From Amblyornis subalaris (taxonomy: Eukaryota; Chordata; Aves; Passeriformes; Ptilonorhynchidae): a stretch of 64,000 nucleotides of DNA. The notes below the pieces were generated by a model that was not told the DNA's origin, did not search any database, and saw only the letters and a list, made by a program, of their open reading frames with translations. The stretch is from positions 325,147-389,146 of the forward strand of contig JACAXG010000076.1 in assembly GCA_018881555.1 (NCBI GenBank), written 5' to 3'. Shown here one piece after another: positions 13,546 through 25,479 of this stretch. The first letter of the stretch is position 1. Every line of letters begins with the position of its first letter. The translations under genes and the position numbers were made by a program.

Positions 13546-16500
13546 GCAGAAGAGGGTGAGGAGGCCTCCTTTTATGTTTTTTGCCTATCTTAAATAAAGA
13601 ATACTTCATAAATACAGTTTTCTGGAGAGCAATGACTACACTGGCTAAAGATGGAATCAATTTTAAAAGTCACTATTTCGGTTAACAGTTTAATGAAACT
13701 CATCTCCACAGATGTATTCTTTCCATTGGGAATGTAAACTCCTTATTACCCATTATGGTCTATTTATTTTATTATTTAAGAAAAGTATGAGGAATTGTTG
13801 TTGGATGCAAATAGGCTCCAAGTGAAAGAAATTACTTTTGATTCTATGAAAAAATTCTGTGAGTTAAGAAAAATTTCCATCAGAATTCTTGAGAAATGAA
13901 CAATTATTTTTTAAAAAGTAAAGGAGCTGGAGTGGACAAAACAGCACAAGGAATAGATAGATTAAAAAATTTTTTTCAGTTTTAAGTCATAATAGCTGCA
14001 AAGCAAACAGAGCTCCACTTCTAATCACATTTTGATCTTATAAGCACAATTTTCCCCACCATAGACAGCAAAGTGAATACAGGAGTACAAAACCTACCCC
14101 ACAATTCAGTCAATCAATGAGTCATGTTTGTTACTCTTTGGCCTTCACACTTGACCTAAACCCATTATTTAAAACCTTAACAAGTTCAAAGGTACCTCTG
14201 CAATGTTAATACCTGTGCTGCAATTAATCACCTGCCCAGCCCTGCTTCTGCCAGCGATGGGCCTGCAGGAGGATCCATGGCCACTGCATTGAGCCCTGAA
14301 ATGCAGAAGGACCTTTCGCAACTTTTCTTACTTTCTCTTTATGATTATTTNTAAATTCTCTGTTAAGATCTTTCAAGAAGTGTCAATTATGAAAATAAAA
14401 TGAGCATTTAAAAGCCAAATATCTTCTGAATTAGCAATCCGGACCTATGCCATATGGTTTATGTTCATAAAAAAAGACAATATATTATACAAGTTCTTGA
14501 GATGCTGTAGCTAAAGCTAAAATAGCTCTCTGTTTTAACTGAAGTCCTAAACAGGGGTACAATTTTCCTAAATATTGAACCAGTCTTTCTACCTTGAACT
14601 TCCACAAGTCCTAAGTCTAGCAATAAGCCTTAGTCTAAAAAGGATGAAAGCCTAACCCTTTATTTATAATTTGTGGATTTATCCCTATCCACAGCAAGCT
14701 CCAGCTGAAAATGACCACAGAGCTCCAAGCGCTTCTGCCAAGAATCCCCCTCTGGCCAGCCCAGCGGCATGCAGGGAAGGGCACCTTTGGCCATGAAGTC
14801 CGCTGGGGGAAAGCTAACGAAGCCAGGGTGGAAAGTAAAGTCCGGAAAGGACAGTGGCAGCAGGAAACACCCTGAGTGCTCAGCTGAGCCTGATGCTTTA
14901 ATGGGAGCTGGTGCCCCAGCAGCCACAGGTCAGACGAGTTGCCTGGTCCGGGGGGAAGGTGCTTTCCCACGGACCAAGCCGTGGGCACAGCAGCCCACCC
15001 TGTCTGGGCCGGTCCAGCCTCTGCCTGGCTCAGCACATGCCTGGGCCAGCTCCTTCCATGGGGCAGGGAGGAGGAGAAGCTTTAGGTGCTTCACCTGGAT
15101 TCACAGCTTCTGCTGCACATCCCAGGGATGGCTTGGCTTCACTTGGTTAGGACCTTTGGCTGTCTGGATAAAATGATTCCCCGGAGAAGGATTTTGAGTG
15201 CAGCAGCTACACTTTCCCAAGCCTGAGGCAAGGTGACTGAAAAAACGGCCAAACCCAAACTGCAGCTCCACACACAATGGGCTGTGCTGTACCTCCAGTG
15301 AGTGCTTTGGGGTAACAAGCTGTCAGGTCTCGCTTGCAGGGATCATGGGATGCTCAAATAGGAAGCTGAGGCAAAGAGCTTCTGATTCATTACAGCATAA
15401 CTTTTCTACAGCAATACAGAGATGTACTTGAAGGCCTTAAAGCATACAGAGGTGGTCCGAATCCCTGTGTTTGCATGGTGACACTGCAAGCATGTAGAAG
15501 CTCAGAGGACATGAACTCCGTTCTTGACTCAGGCAGCCTGTCTCAGAACAGCTGACTGACTTTTGCTTTCTCAGGAGCAAACAGAATTTTATGTGACCTA
15601 TTACAAGTGAAATAGTCAGAAGTCTTCTGGTATTTTTACCTGCCAGAGTCACAATATAATTCTTATTTCTCATTTTGATCATAATTTGAGAATCTCTTCA
15701 GTGCACATGGTGTTCAGATCACTGCCCTTTTCAAGGATGTTCTGGCAAGCCACAAACCAACTTTGTGCAGTCAAACAATACAATGAGACTCTTCAAAACC
15801 CCTAATGATTGCAAAGGGAGAGCAGAACAGAATGAACTGGAGCCATCCAGTGCCCCGCTTACACTTAACAGTGCTAAGACAATGCTACAGCTTGATTAGC
15901 ATGGTACTGAAAGGAAAAGGGCTTTATTGCCTTATACTGGAGCATCCGTGCTCCCAGGTACCAAGTCTGCCCAGCTCATCTTGTTCCAGGGCACTGCAAA
16001 CAGGTACTGTTTGGGAAGAGGAGCACTTGCTTGCCAGGCAGACTAGTAAAATGATGGATTTATAGTGCCCTGTCTTTTGTCTAACGAGGTTAAGTGACCA
16101 GTTCCAACTATGCCTGTTTCTCAGGCAATACCAGTTTTAAGGGCTCATTTTTAAAGCCAGACAGCTCTATTTTGTGTATTTATCTATTTATTTATGCATT
16201 TCCAAAGATCACCACAATATTTACTCTGTTATTAAACTCTGTCTCAGGCACTAATGGTCTGTAATTATCTTTGAAACTGGATTTGATGTTGTGAAGTTAC
16301 ATAGTGCAGACAAGTGTCCTAATGATGTCAGAGTTTCATCATGAGGAACTGTTCTGATGCTGCAATTTACTTACAAAACACACCTGCCAGGCAGAGCATA
16401 TGAAAACAGATCAACAATCAGTCTGACTTAAAAACTAAACCAAAGCCCAAATATCCCAAATCTGTATGTCAATCCACTTCAAAATGGCTGAAAAAACCCA

Positions 16501-16900
16501 GCTACCCATGCTCATATTCTGCTGCTTATACTCCCCCGCACAGGCCTACATGGACATATCACTACTTTTTCTTATTTAACAAAATAGTTCACAACCTAAT
16601 TCCACAAAATTAGCATAAAAACAAATGTTTGTGAGTGGTATTTCCTTTGTTCCCCTCGAGCCTGGCCAAACCAGCATATTCTATGTCATTCTTTCTTGTG
16701 AACAAATGGCTGAGAGCTATCGCCACCAATTCCCCATTAAAGCCCTCGCCCTCACTCATTCTGTCTGCAGAGAGACCAGAACCCCCCCAGCAGCAGAACC
16801 CGCTGCCATTAATTCAGTTACCCGGGGAATTTCACACCTTTGCCAGCCCCTTTACGGTTCTCATTTTAGTGCAACCTAATCTCCAATGGATGTGGAAAGC
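13546..16900. other. Intronic stretch, nothing specific seen
   Basis: AT-rich sequence to about 14640, then a GC-richer patch at about 14750-15180 with overlapping short frames on both strands and no recognisable protein. A single N lies at 14351. No repeat family was recognised. Confidence 0.55.
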
Positions 16901-16919
16901 TGTGAAGAAGGGCAGCTCA

Positions 16920-17160
16920 AGCTGAAGGCAGCAATTAAATGATAATTAGGACTTTACTTCATCTTGTGATTGATAGAGGTTCACTGGACCCAAACTGCAT
17001 CTTGTCATCTGCTAATAGGCCTGGCAAGATACTCCACTGAGTCTGAAGCATTTTACCTTATCTCAAGAGAGATAATCTACTCAACAAGTAATCTCCTGCC
17101 TGTGGTAAAGGGCCACTGTATATTTACCAGGCCAGTATTCTTCATGGTTCAGCTCTGAAC
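16920..17160. promoter_or_regulatory. Candidate conserved enhancer-like block
   Basis: Starts with CAATTAAATGATAATTAGG, containing TAATTA at 16943-16948, followed by a TTATCT/GAGATAATC pair and TAATAGG. It is repeat-free and differs in texture from the GC-richer DNA to its right. It is offered only as a candidate. Confidence 0.25.
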
Positions 17161-19986
17161 AAGCCCTAGGACTTCCCTAGGAGCAAGGAAGCCAAGGCTT
17201 TGCTTTCCTGTTTTCAGGCTTCTGGATGCCCAGTTCTCGGGTCTCCCAGTTCAGCTGCTTCATCTCCCTTAAGCACATCCCTTCCCAGCACAGACCCTCA
17301 CAGATTCCTTGGAATCTCAGCCATAGAAAACTTTTGAGCTATTTTTAGTCTCTTTACTGCTCCTGAGGAAGTGAAGTGTCCTGCGGCACAGGCCTGAGAC
17401 AGGCGCATGGCAAGCGGGAGGCAGGAGCCGATGCCCATGGTCCGGTGCTGCAGCTCCCATGCTCCTCTGTGTCTTTTGGGCCTTTGTCAGCCCAATTACT
17501 TATTATAAACAATACAGTTTATCTTTATCAGAATCATTATCTAAATTGGCTACATGACACATGGTGTTTTCCTAACTGCACTCCTGGGAAAATCTGCTAT
17601 AAAATCTGTGATTTTGTACTTTGTAATTATCCCTCTATGGGCTATAAAGCATTACACTGGTGTTTAAAATAGGTATAGCTAGCATTTTCCACTGCTCAGG
17701 GTGGAACATTTATTCTACCTCAGAAAATAAAATGCAGCAGAATATTTGGTGCAATCAAGCAGAGGTTTGCTGCAGCCATGTCCTGACTGCTGAGCTGACT
17801 CCACACACAAAGGAGTTTCTCATGATGTGCTCCATTTTTATTACGGAGTTTCTTTTTCTCTGGGCAAGACAAAGATGACCTAGAGATAGTGTGAAGTGAA
17901 ACATGGCCTTAGCTGGCATTTTAGTCTGGAAATGAGGTGTCAACAATAACAGCTAACAGGATCATACTCCCAGTGCCATTAATTTTCTCATTTCAGTACC
18001 CTCCACATTTCCTGTTGTAAAAATGCTGGCCAATTCTTCCCCATTGCTGACTTTTGTTTTCCTTACTGTTTTGAGAAATTCCTCCTTCCTCAGGATTTCT
18101 AAATCTATTTCCAACAGTGCCAAGCCAGCAGCTCTCCCCATGATTAAAACAAAACACTTTAGTTCTAAAGAGCAAAGACCTCACCTCCCATCTTGCACAA
18201 CATGAGGTGTCCCTGGCCTCCCTTTTTAGCTGATTCTGCTTGCTTGATGCACTTTCAGAAGTTCAGTAACTAGCAGTGGAGGGGTCATGTTTGCCCTCAA
18301 GTTGCTGCTTTTCATGCTTGACATGTTTTTCTACTGTCCGGTCCCTTAGCTGCAACAGGGTCAAGAGGATGGAGGGAAGGGTGGGGGTTACAGAAAGGGT
18401 ATTGTATTACACAAACCCCAAAAGGTTTCGGTTACAGAACGTATATTGTCCATGTCTGTTGGGCTTGTGGAGAAGTATCAAGTTCACCACATTCTCATTT
18501 AGGGACTTTGATCCTTTCAGTTAAAAAGAAGCTGCTGAGAATTACTCTGCAGAGCAAAGAAATGAATCAGTTGTACTCTCTCACCCAGCACTGAGGAATG
18601 CCAATATTTCTGTTAGCCAGTCCAATCCTAGGGAGATTTACCCAGCTGCAGAGAGGCTGGAAAGGGCTTAAGTCTATCAACACAACCACAGGCTCCCCCT
18701 CCTTTCAGAAGGGCTCAAGCACCTTTCATGTTGCCTGAACTTCAGTGATGTGGAGCCCTTTACATGTTTCTGAGTTTGTGTATTTTTATGCTCCTTCTGC
18801 AGCTAAAGCAGCTGTGGGGACAGCAGCCACGAATCTCATCTCCTCNCCCCATCTCCACTTCTCTAGGTTACCCATGATTACCCAGGTATTCCAGCTTAGG
18901 TAATTTATCAGTCACATAAAAATATATCTGGAATCACCACAGCAGTTGCTTCTGCTGCTCTTTCCTGTTGCCCTGAGAAAGGCTGACAAGTCTCAATGAA
19001 CTTTTATTCTCCCAGAAACTATTAAATTCTGTAACTGTCTTTTCCCATAGGAGTCCCTGTATTTTTTTGCCTAGAACATATTTATGCATATACTGACAAT
19101 GTTTGTTTTTTGNTTTTTTTTCCTTGCATTTACATCAGTAATCTTTGTTAATCTAATTTTTATGGCCTGGCAAACTGTGGTGTGCATGCTGGCATTGCTA
19201 AATCAGGGAGACCTTATTTACACATGGGGGTTTTGTCTGCATTTACTAAAATAAGAGACTTGGAGCCATCAGGTGTTTCAGGGTCCATGCCTGAACTTTA
19301 TCCTGAGGGCAGAACCTACCCATGACCTAGACAGGGCCTCAGAAACTCCCATAATACAGAGCATGGGAGTGTTAGAAACTGGCTTTCCTTTTGCTATGGA
19401 ACAGTCTGTTTCCTGTGGACTCCCCTTGACCGGGACACAGGCCTGAGCTCTGCTGAGGAGCTGCATGTCCCAGTGCAGTGCTCAGAGGGACTGTAAGAGA
19501 TGCCTTTCAGTATTCCAGGATCCCAGGGAGCAGCCACACGGACACCCACACAGTTCCTCCATGCCCAACTGTTCTGTGGGAAGTGATGCTCCTGTGAATG
19601 GGGCCAGAATGGACCCAGAAAGGCATCACAAGGCGTTAGCTGATTTTTCAAGGGGCTCTGTTTTGTTGCGTTAGCAATTTTCTACAGCATTAAGCAGTTT
19701 CATGGTACAGTGTTCTGCATTGCCTGAGATGGGACACAGACTGTTTTCAGCCCAGAGAGCTGACAGATTTTAGACTTTAGCCATCATGCTTAGATGATGG
19801 CAGACAGGGAGACCAGTAACAGAACAGCAGCTATCCACCACAAGCTTTCCAGTCCACCAGACCTGGTCTCTCTTTCCAGGTCTGCAGTCCTATCAGAGCC
19901 CTGCTCCAGCCTTTTGGCAAGCTGCTGCATCAGCGCATGGGAAAGTCCACATCTTCATTAATCACTACCTGGGCCTGTCTAACCTG

Positions 19987-20078
19987 TACTCTCTCCTTGC
20001 TCCAGCCCTCCATCCTTTCCCTTCTTTCTTCCTTCTTACCTTTTCTCTTTAAACAGTCTTCCTCTTCTTTTTCTCAGG
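19987..20078. repeat. Polypyrimidine tract
   Basis: About 90 bp composed mostly of C and T on the plus strand (G/A on the gene strand), broken by short purine interruptions. It ends in a splice-acceptor-like TTCTTTTTCTCAGG. Such tracts can bind pyrimidine-tract proteins or GAGA-type factors. No exon is evident after the acceptor-like end. Confidence 0.6.
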
Positions 20079-20360
20079 GAAATTATCCAGAGATACTAAC
20101 TATAGAATAGCTTAGACAACTGTAGGGTTAAGAGCTTCCCTTTTATATAACAAAGGCAATATATGTATTTCAATCACTATTTTCAATCAAATTTAGATTT
20201 CCACTTGTCCCTTCCAATTACACAAGGAAAACAACCAGTTACTGGCATGTCTGTGGTGCAAGCAGCTGTACAGGAGGTGTCTCAGGACAGATTTTCAGAA
20301 AAAAAGTTAGGACTCCAGAGAAAAAGGAAATGTTACAGAAGGGCTAGATAATGTATCACC

Positions 20361-20378
20361 TGTACACTGTACACTGTA
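20361..20378. repeat. 7-bp tandem repeat
   Basis: TGTACAC is repeated twice and followed by TGTA. It is a minor slippage repeat. Confidence 0.8.
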
Positions 20379-20786
20379 AGCTGCACTCTTGACTTTCAAG
20401 AAATAAACCAGACCACATCAATCTTGGCATTTTAAAAACACCACTCAACACACCTGGGCTCCACTAAATGGAGCATCATAAAGGGCCACACCAATGCACA
20501 GGAACTGCACTGCATCTGGCTGAGCCTCTTCACATGGGACATGAAGGAGAACCCAGGAGTATCTGCAGGCTTGAAGGGAGGTAAGGAATTCTGCCTGACT
20601 ACAGAGGTCTTTTTTCTTTAAGATCTTGCCTTTTAGAATCACATAGCATTTCTAAAAGTAACAACAGTAATAATTTTTATTGCTGCTTAATTTCCAGTAT
20701 TTGAAACAGGTAGGAAGTTCTGTCCCACTTAAAATTTCACAAACATTATGAGAAATGATTGTTATATAATTTTCACCAGAATATTT

Positions 20787-22085
20787 GATAGAATCATAGA
20801 CTCACAGAATATGCTGAGTTGGAAGGGACCCATCAGCATCACTCCAACTCCTGGCCCTGTGCAGGACACCCCAAGAATCTCACCATGTGCCTGAGAGAAT
20901 TGTTCAAATGGCTCTTGAATTCAGGCAGGCTTGATGCTGTGACCACTTTCCAGGGGAGCCTGTTCCAGAGCCCAGCCCCGCTCTGGGCGAAAACCCTTTT
21001 CCTCATGTCCAGCCTAAATCTCCCCTGACTCAGCTTCATGCCATTTCCTTGAGTCCTGTCAATGGTCATGAGAGCAAAGAGATTGGTACCTGCCCCTCTG
21101 CTTCCCCTTATGAGGATGCTGAAGCCCACAAAGAGGTCTGACCTCAGTCTCCTCTTCTTGAGGCTGAACAAACAGAGTGCTCTCAGCTGCTTCTCATAAG
21201 ACTTCCCCTGCAGACCCCTCCCCATCCTCACAGCCTCCTTTGGATGCTCTCTCATAACTTAATGTCTTTTTTATATTGTGGTGCCCGAAACTGCACACAG
21301 GATTCAAGGTGAGGCCACACCAGTGCAGAGCAGGACAATCCCTTCCTTTGGCTGGCACAGCTCGGCCTGATGCACCCCGGGACACAGTGGTCCCTCCTGG
21401 CTGCCAGAGCACTGCTGACTCATATCCAACTTGCCATCAACCAGGAGCCCCAGGTCCCTTTCCACAGCACTGGTCTCCAGCCTCTTGTTCCCCAGTCCAT
21501 ACACGCAGACAGGGTTGCCCCATCCCAAGCATAGAATCCAGCACTTGCCCTCGATAAACTCCACATGGTTGGAGATTGCCCATCTCTCTGATTTGTTGAG
21601 ATCTCTCTGCAGGGCTTCTCTGCCCTTGAGGGAGTTGACTATTCCTCCCAATTTAGGGTCATTGGCAAACTTACTTACTATTGTTTTGAGTCCTGTGTCC
21701 AGGTCGTTAATGAAGATGTTGAAGAGCCAAGGATGGAGCTCCACAGAACCCCACTAGTGACTGGTGCCAGCCTGATGTCACGCCATTCACTGTAACCCTT
21801 TGCGCTCAACCCATGAGCCAGTTGCTCACCCATCAGCTGGTTATCCAGCTGTGAGATGGACAGGTTGTCCAGAAGGATAACAGGAGAGACAGTACTAAAA
21901 GCTTTGCTGAAATCCAAAAAGATTACATCTACTGGCTTCCCTTGGTCATCTGAGTGGGTTATCCTGTCATAGAAGGAAATCAGGTTTTACAAGCAGGACT
22001 TTCCACTCACAAAGCTGCGTTGTACTCCACATGTTTTTCAATATCTCCCAGAATAATCTTTGCCTCGATTTTACCAGTAAGTGAT
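20787..22085 (-). mobile_element. CR1 LINE, 5'-truncated and decayed
   Basis: On the minus strand this is the 3' part of an avian chicken-repeat-1 LINE. Reading 5' to 3' from about 22085, it encodes fragments of the reverse transcriptase in shifting frames: a block with FLDFSKAFSTVS (about 21880-21920), then LFNIFINDLDTGL (about 21690-21725), then the C-terminal stretch SYEKQLRALCLFSLKKRRLR and GNGMKLSQGRFRLDMRKRVF (about 20970-21200). The left end shows the typical CR1 3' terminus as tandem imperfect copies of GAATCATAGA at 20791-20810. The catalytic FADD box reads FAND at 21658-21669, and several frameshifts are present, so it is inactive. CR1 copies are usually 5'-truncated, as here. The upstream border is approximate. 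Confidence 0.93.
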
Positions 22086-22229
22086 ACATTTCTTGCTACC
22101 TTCTAGAAAACAACACTGACTAAATGGAACTCACCAATCCTGAACTTCCCTCACAGAGAGGCTGACTTTTTTGTTAACCTAAAAAAATTTTCATAAATTG
22201 TCAAAGGAAATTTATAACAGGCAGCCCTC

Positions 22230-22480
22230 GCTTCTCAGCCAGATGAAGTCTGAATAAAAGAATACATTAAAAGACATATAAAAGTACATGTGTGAAGGAA
22301 GAGCTGTTCGCTGGAAAGTGACACAGAAAAAATCCCTGGAAATGTCATCATGCACTGTTTGTAGATACAGCTGTACCCATATCTCTAAATTACAAATGAT
22401 AATGAGGTGTAAAGATTTTATCAGATACCCGGCCGGCTCGAAAGACCTTTGTGTGTTGGCTGGTGTAGTCTCATTTTAGG
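22230..22480. promoter_or_regulatory. Candidate conserved enhancer-like block
   Basis: Just beyond the CR1 copy, AT-rich repeat-free DNA carries CATTAAAAG, ACAAATGATAATGAGG, CCCATATCTC and a closing CCGGCCGGCTCG. Texture suggests a constrained element, but no alignment supports it here. Confidence 0.22.
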
Positions 22481-22704
22481 TGGTAGGAATTTTGTTTTCT
22501 TTTCTAAGTGGAACATCAGATTACACAGGTCTTATTTCACTGCTGATTGCAGTCATCCACTTAACATCTTGACAGATATTCAAGAATGGAGCAAAGCTGG
22601 TGGCGCTGGTGAGTGAGGTGCACATCCATCCATCATCTGCTAGCAGATCACTTGGAGGGCCAGGCCTCATGTCATTAGCCTGCAGCACACCACAACTTGA
22701 TGGC

Positions 22705-22718
22705 TTTTTTTTTTTTTT
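22705..22718. repeat. T14 homopolymer
   Basis: Fourteen consecutive T residues. Confidence 0.9.
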
Positions 22719-24550
22719 AATTCCCACTAACTAGGTTTCTCAACAATTTTGGGACAGCCTGTTAGCTGTCATTCCTACAAACAAAAACGTCAACTGAGAC
22801 ATCCTAGGCCAGAGCTTGAGTAACACAGTGGGGTTTTGATATATTTTCTGGAGATAACACAGTTGCGTGATGTTTTAGCCTATTTCCAGTGAGTGTTGCC
22901 ACTGCACAGTCTGTGTGTCACCAAGAAGTCTCCAAATGCTTTGTTTAATTCTTACAGCAGCAGGGCTGTTGTCGCCTATTGCACCAACTCCTGTGCTCCC
23001 ATCCCAGCCCACTCTGGCCCTCCTGTGGAAGAAGATGGGCTCCCAGATGAGCCCACAACTCTGTTGTCTGAGGCGACAGCAGAGAAGATGAGGGCAGGAC
23101 AGTGCTCCCAGCAGCCTTGGTCCCCAGCACCCTGCTGAGGTCATGCCACTGCTCTCACCTGTGCTTCAGCAAAGGTGCCCGAAGAACACTTGCTGTGATC
23201 CGATCCCCTCTGATCCCTGACTGGTCTTCCTGCAAAGCAGCTTTCCAGAAGGGACCGGCTGAGGATATCCCTGACTCCAGGTGACACTCACACCACCTCT
23301 GCTGGCACTAGCAAACCAAGTGCCCAACAATGCTGTGACCCAACAGTGCTGCAAACCAGTACAGGACAAAACAAGGACCTGAGAAGGACTTTTGCCCATT
23401 GAAAGAAGTGCAGCAGTCGACAGTTTCCCCTCTAGATTATTGCTTGTGCTCTTGCCACCCAGTAAGTTCAGAGAAAAATTGGGGTGTTTTTAAGGCAAAT
23501 TTATTTAGCAGAAAGATTTGGGATGAGTTACAAATGTAATCAATGTCTGCCACCACCGCCAGGTACAGTGCAACTGGCAGGAGCACCCCTGATACCATGC
23601 TGTGAGAGGCACTGGAAACCTGTGCATCAGTAGGAACCTCATCCAGAAAGCAAACAGGTCCGTCAGCCCAACACTAAAGTGCTTTGTGAAACACCAAACT
23701 GAATATTCTATATTCATTCATTACTGCTTTTGGCACCTTGTTCACTCTCCTTTGTGACTCCTTACATTTGTTGTCTTTTTTACTTGGTTACGTTAAAAGA
23801 GGAACTCTCCTCTACTTCTTTAATGTTCTTAAACTCACAAACCACAAAGCATGTTCTAGTTCTGTCAGCCTGTAAAATTTATTACACAAACTGGACTTGT
23901 GTTCACACCTATGTTGAAAGACATTCAGCATTCAAGAAAAAGAATCTTTTCTTGTCAACATGCCACTGTGTAGTTTGACTTCACTGGACATCAGAAGAGG
24001 GTGACATTTCTCTCTAACACTGTTCCCTGTGAAACAGTCCCTAACAAGAAGGAATGAATACATATGCTACCCACCCAGGTGAAATGGTTATCACCCTGTC
24101 TGCTTTCATCTAACAGTGCAAAAATGTGTTTGCTTCTATTTGGGAAACACTCAGTGAAATCATTAAAAGCCATGGATGAAACCATATGAAATAGATTTGC
24201 ATTTCCTTGTCCCAGAATACTAGATATAACAAAGGGCATATACTCCTTAATGTAAATAGATCACACTTGCACAACACTATTCTAAATAAATCTGGGGCTA
24301 ATGTAGTTTATGAGATACACTGAGGAGGTTAAATTGTTTCTGAGTAGGTGGTTAATTAAAGGATTTATTTTGCAGTTGCAGAGGACCCATAACTCATGAG
24401 TTACTGCACAATAAAAGTGTTGTAGATGTGTAAAATAACACCATGATTAACTCCCCCAAGCCACTCAGCCCCACGCAGCTTTGTGTGCCCCTTCATTCTG
24501 CCAATGGCCCCAGCCCAAAACTCAACCACACTGTGGCTTGGGGTTGGGAT

Positions 24551-24590
24551 TGGTGGTGGTGGTGGGCTTGGTTTTGTTTTGTTTTGGGTT
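24551..24590. repeat. TGG and TTTTG microsatellites
   Basis: Four TGG units are followed closely by about three TTTTG units. These are simple-sequence repeats. Confidence 0.85.
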
Positions 24591-24999
24591 TTTTTAGTGA
24601 AATAGATGCATCTGATCAAGTGGTTGGCTCAGGAATTCTGCCAGTTACAAAAGAGGAAAGAATATATGTGGAGGATTAATTATCAATCAAAAGTGGTCTG
24701 GAAGAGAAGAGAGAAACAGCCAGGAAAGACTTTTTAATACAGTAATTCTCATTCTGTTTCTCTCTCAAAAGGCTCCCGAGGAGCTTTGAACCGTACAGTG
24801 AAGCTTCTATCATACAACACACTGCACTTGTGTTTTGTTTGGCAAGGTCAAGCATCTGTTTTACCATTTCCTCAAAGTAATCTTAATGTTTAATGAAAGT
24901 GACAAAGAGAAAGTGTGAAAAAATACAACATAGTTTTCCTTTTAGTTAAAACTCTGTTTGTTTTTTTGGTCCATATTAAAAAATTATTTTCCTATATAT

Positions 25000-25360
25000 T
25001 TAGACCTGTAAAATACATGCCATTCGGTTACCAGCATTAATGATGTTAGGATGAATTATACAGAGAAATCAAATTTTCCGTAGCATTTGAACGCCATTAA
25101 AATGCCAAACAATAAACTACCAGACTGCAAATTAGATCACTGGAAATATCAAACACATTGCGGTATAAAATCCATAATTGCATTTAGCGCTTTGGCTCCC
25201 AGGGGACAGGCTGCTAAAGATCATCACCGTGCCACATATGAGAAGCTATTGACAGAACGATAAAAATCGACAGGCTAACCAAATAAACACTGCAGGCTTC
25301 ATTAAATATTCAGCAACTGAAATTTGACTATCATGTGCCTTTTTTCCCACTAGATGTGTC
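25000..25360. promoter_or_regulatory. Candidate conserved enhancer-like block
   Basis: Long repeat-free AT-rich stretch with many homeodomain-type cores: CATTAATGATG, CCATTAAAATG, AATTAGATCAC, CATAATTGCATT and CATTAAATATTC. It is followed directly by a CpG islet at 25397-25470. The density of distinct, non-repetitive AT motifs makes it one of the better enhancer candidates. Conservation is not demonstrated. Confidence 0.32.
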
Positions 25361-25396
25361 CTGCTGCAGCACTCAGGATTTCACAGTGACAGCGAT

Positions 25397-25470
25397 GTGG
25401 GCGGCTGTGCCCCGCAGGGCTCGCGGCCGCGCGGCGCAGGGCGCGGGCAGCGCCAGCAGGTACTGGCGCC
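25397..25470. other. CpG-rich islet in intron 2
   Basis: A short run of CpG-dense DNA including GCGGCCGCGCGGCGCAGG, embedded in AT-rich intron. It is too short for a standard CpG island and may be a small unmethylated regulatory patch. Confidence 0.5.
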
Positions 25471-25479
25471 ATCAATAAA

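Larger units (their letters stand above)
17161..20780. other. Intronic stretch with polypyrimidine tract
   Basis: Mostly unremarkable intron. AT-rich DNA with TAATTA-like cores lies at 17490-17680, and single Ns at 18846 and 19113. A C/T-rich tract sits at about 19987-20078 and a 7-bp tandem repeat at 20361-20378. No gene was recognised. Confidence 0.55.
22490..24990. other. Intronic stretch with simple repeats
   Basis: Contains a 14-T run at 22705-22718, a GC-richer patch at about 22970-23360, a TTAATTAA palindrome at 24352-24359, and TGG and TTTTG repeats at 24551-24590. No gene or transposon was recognised. Confidence 0.55.
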
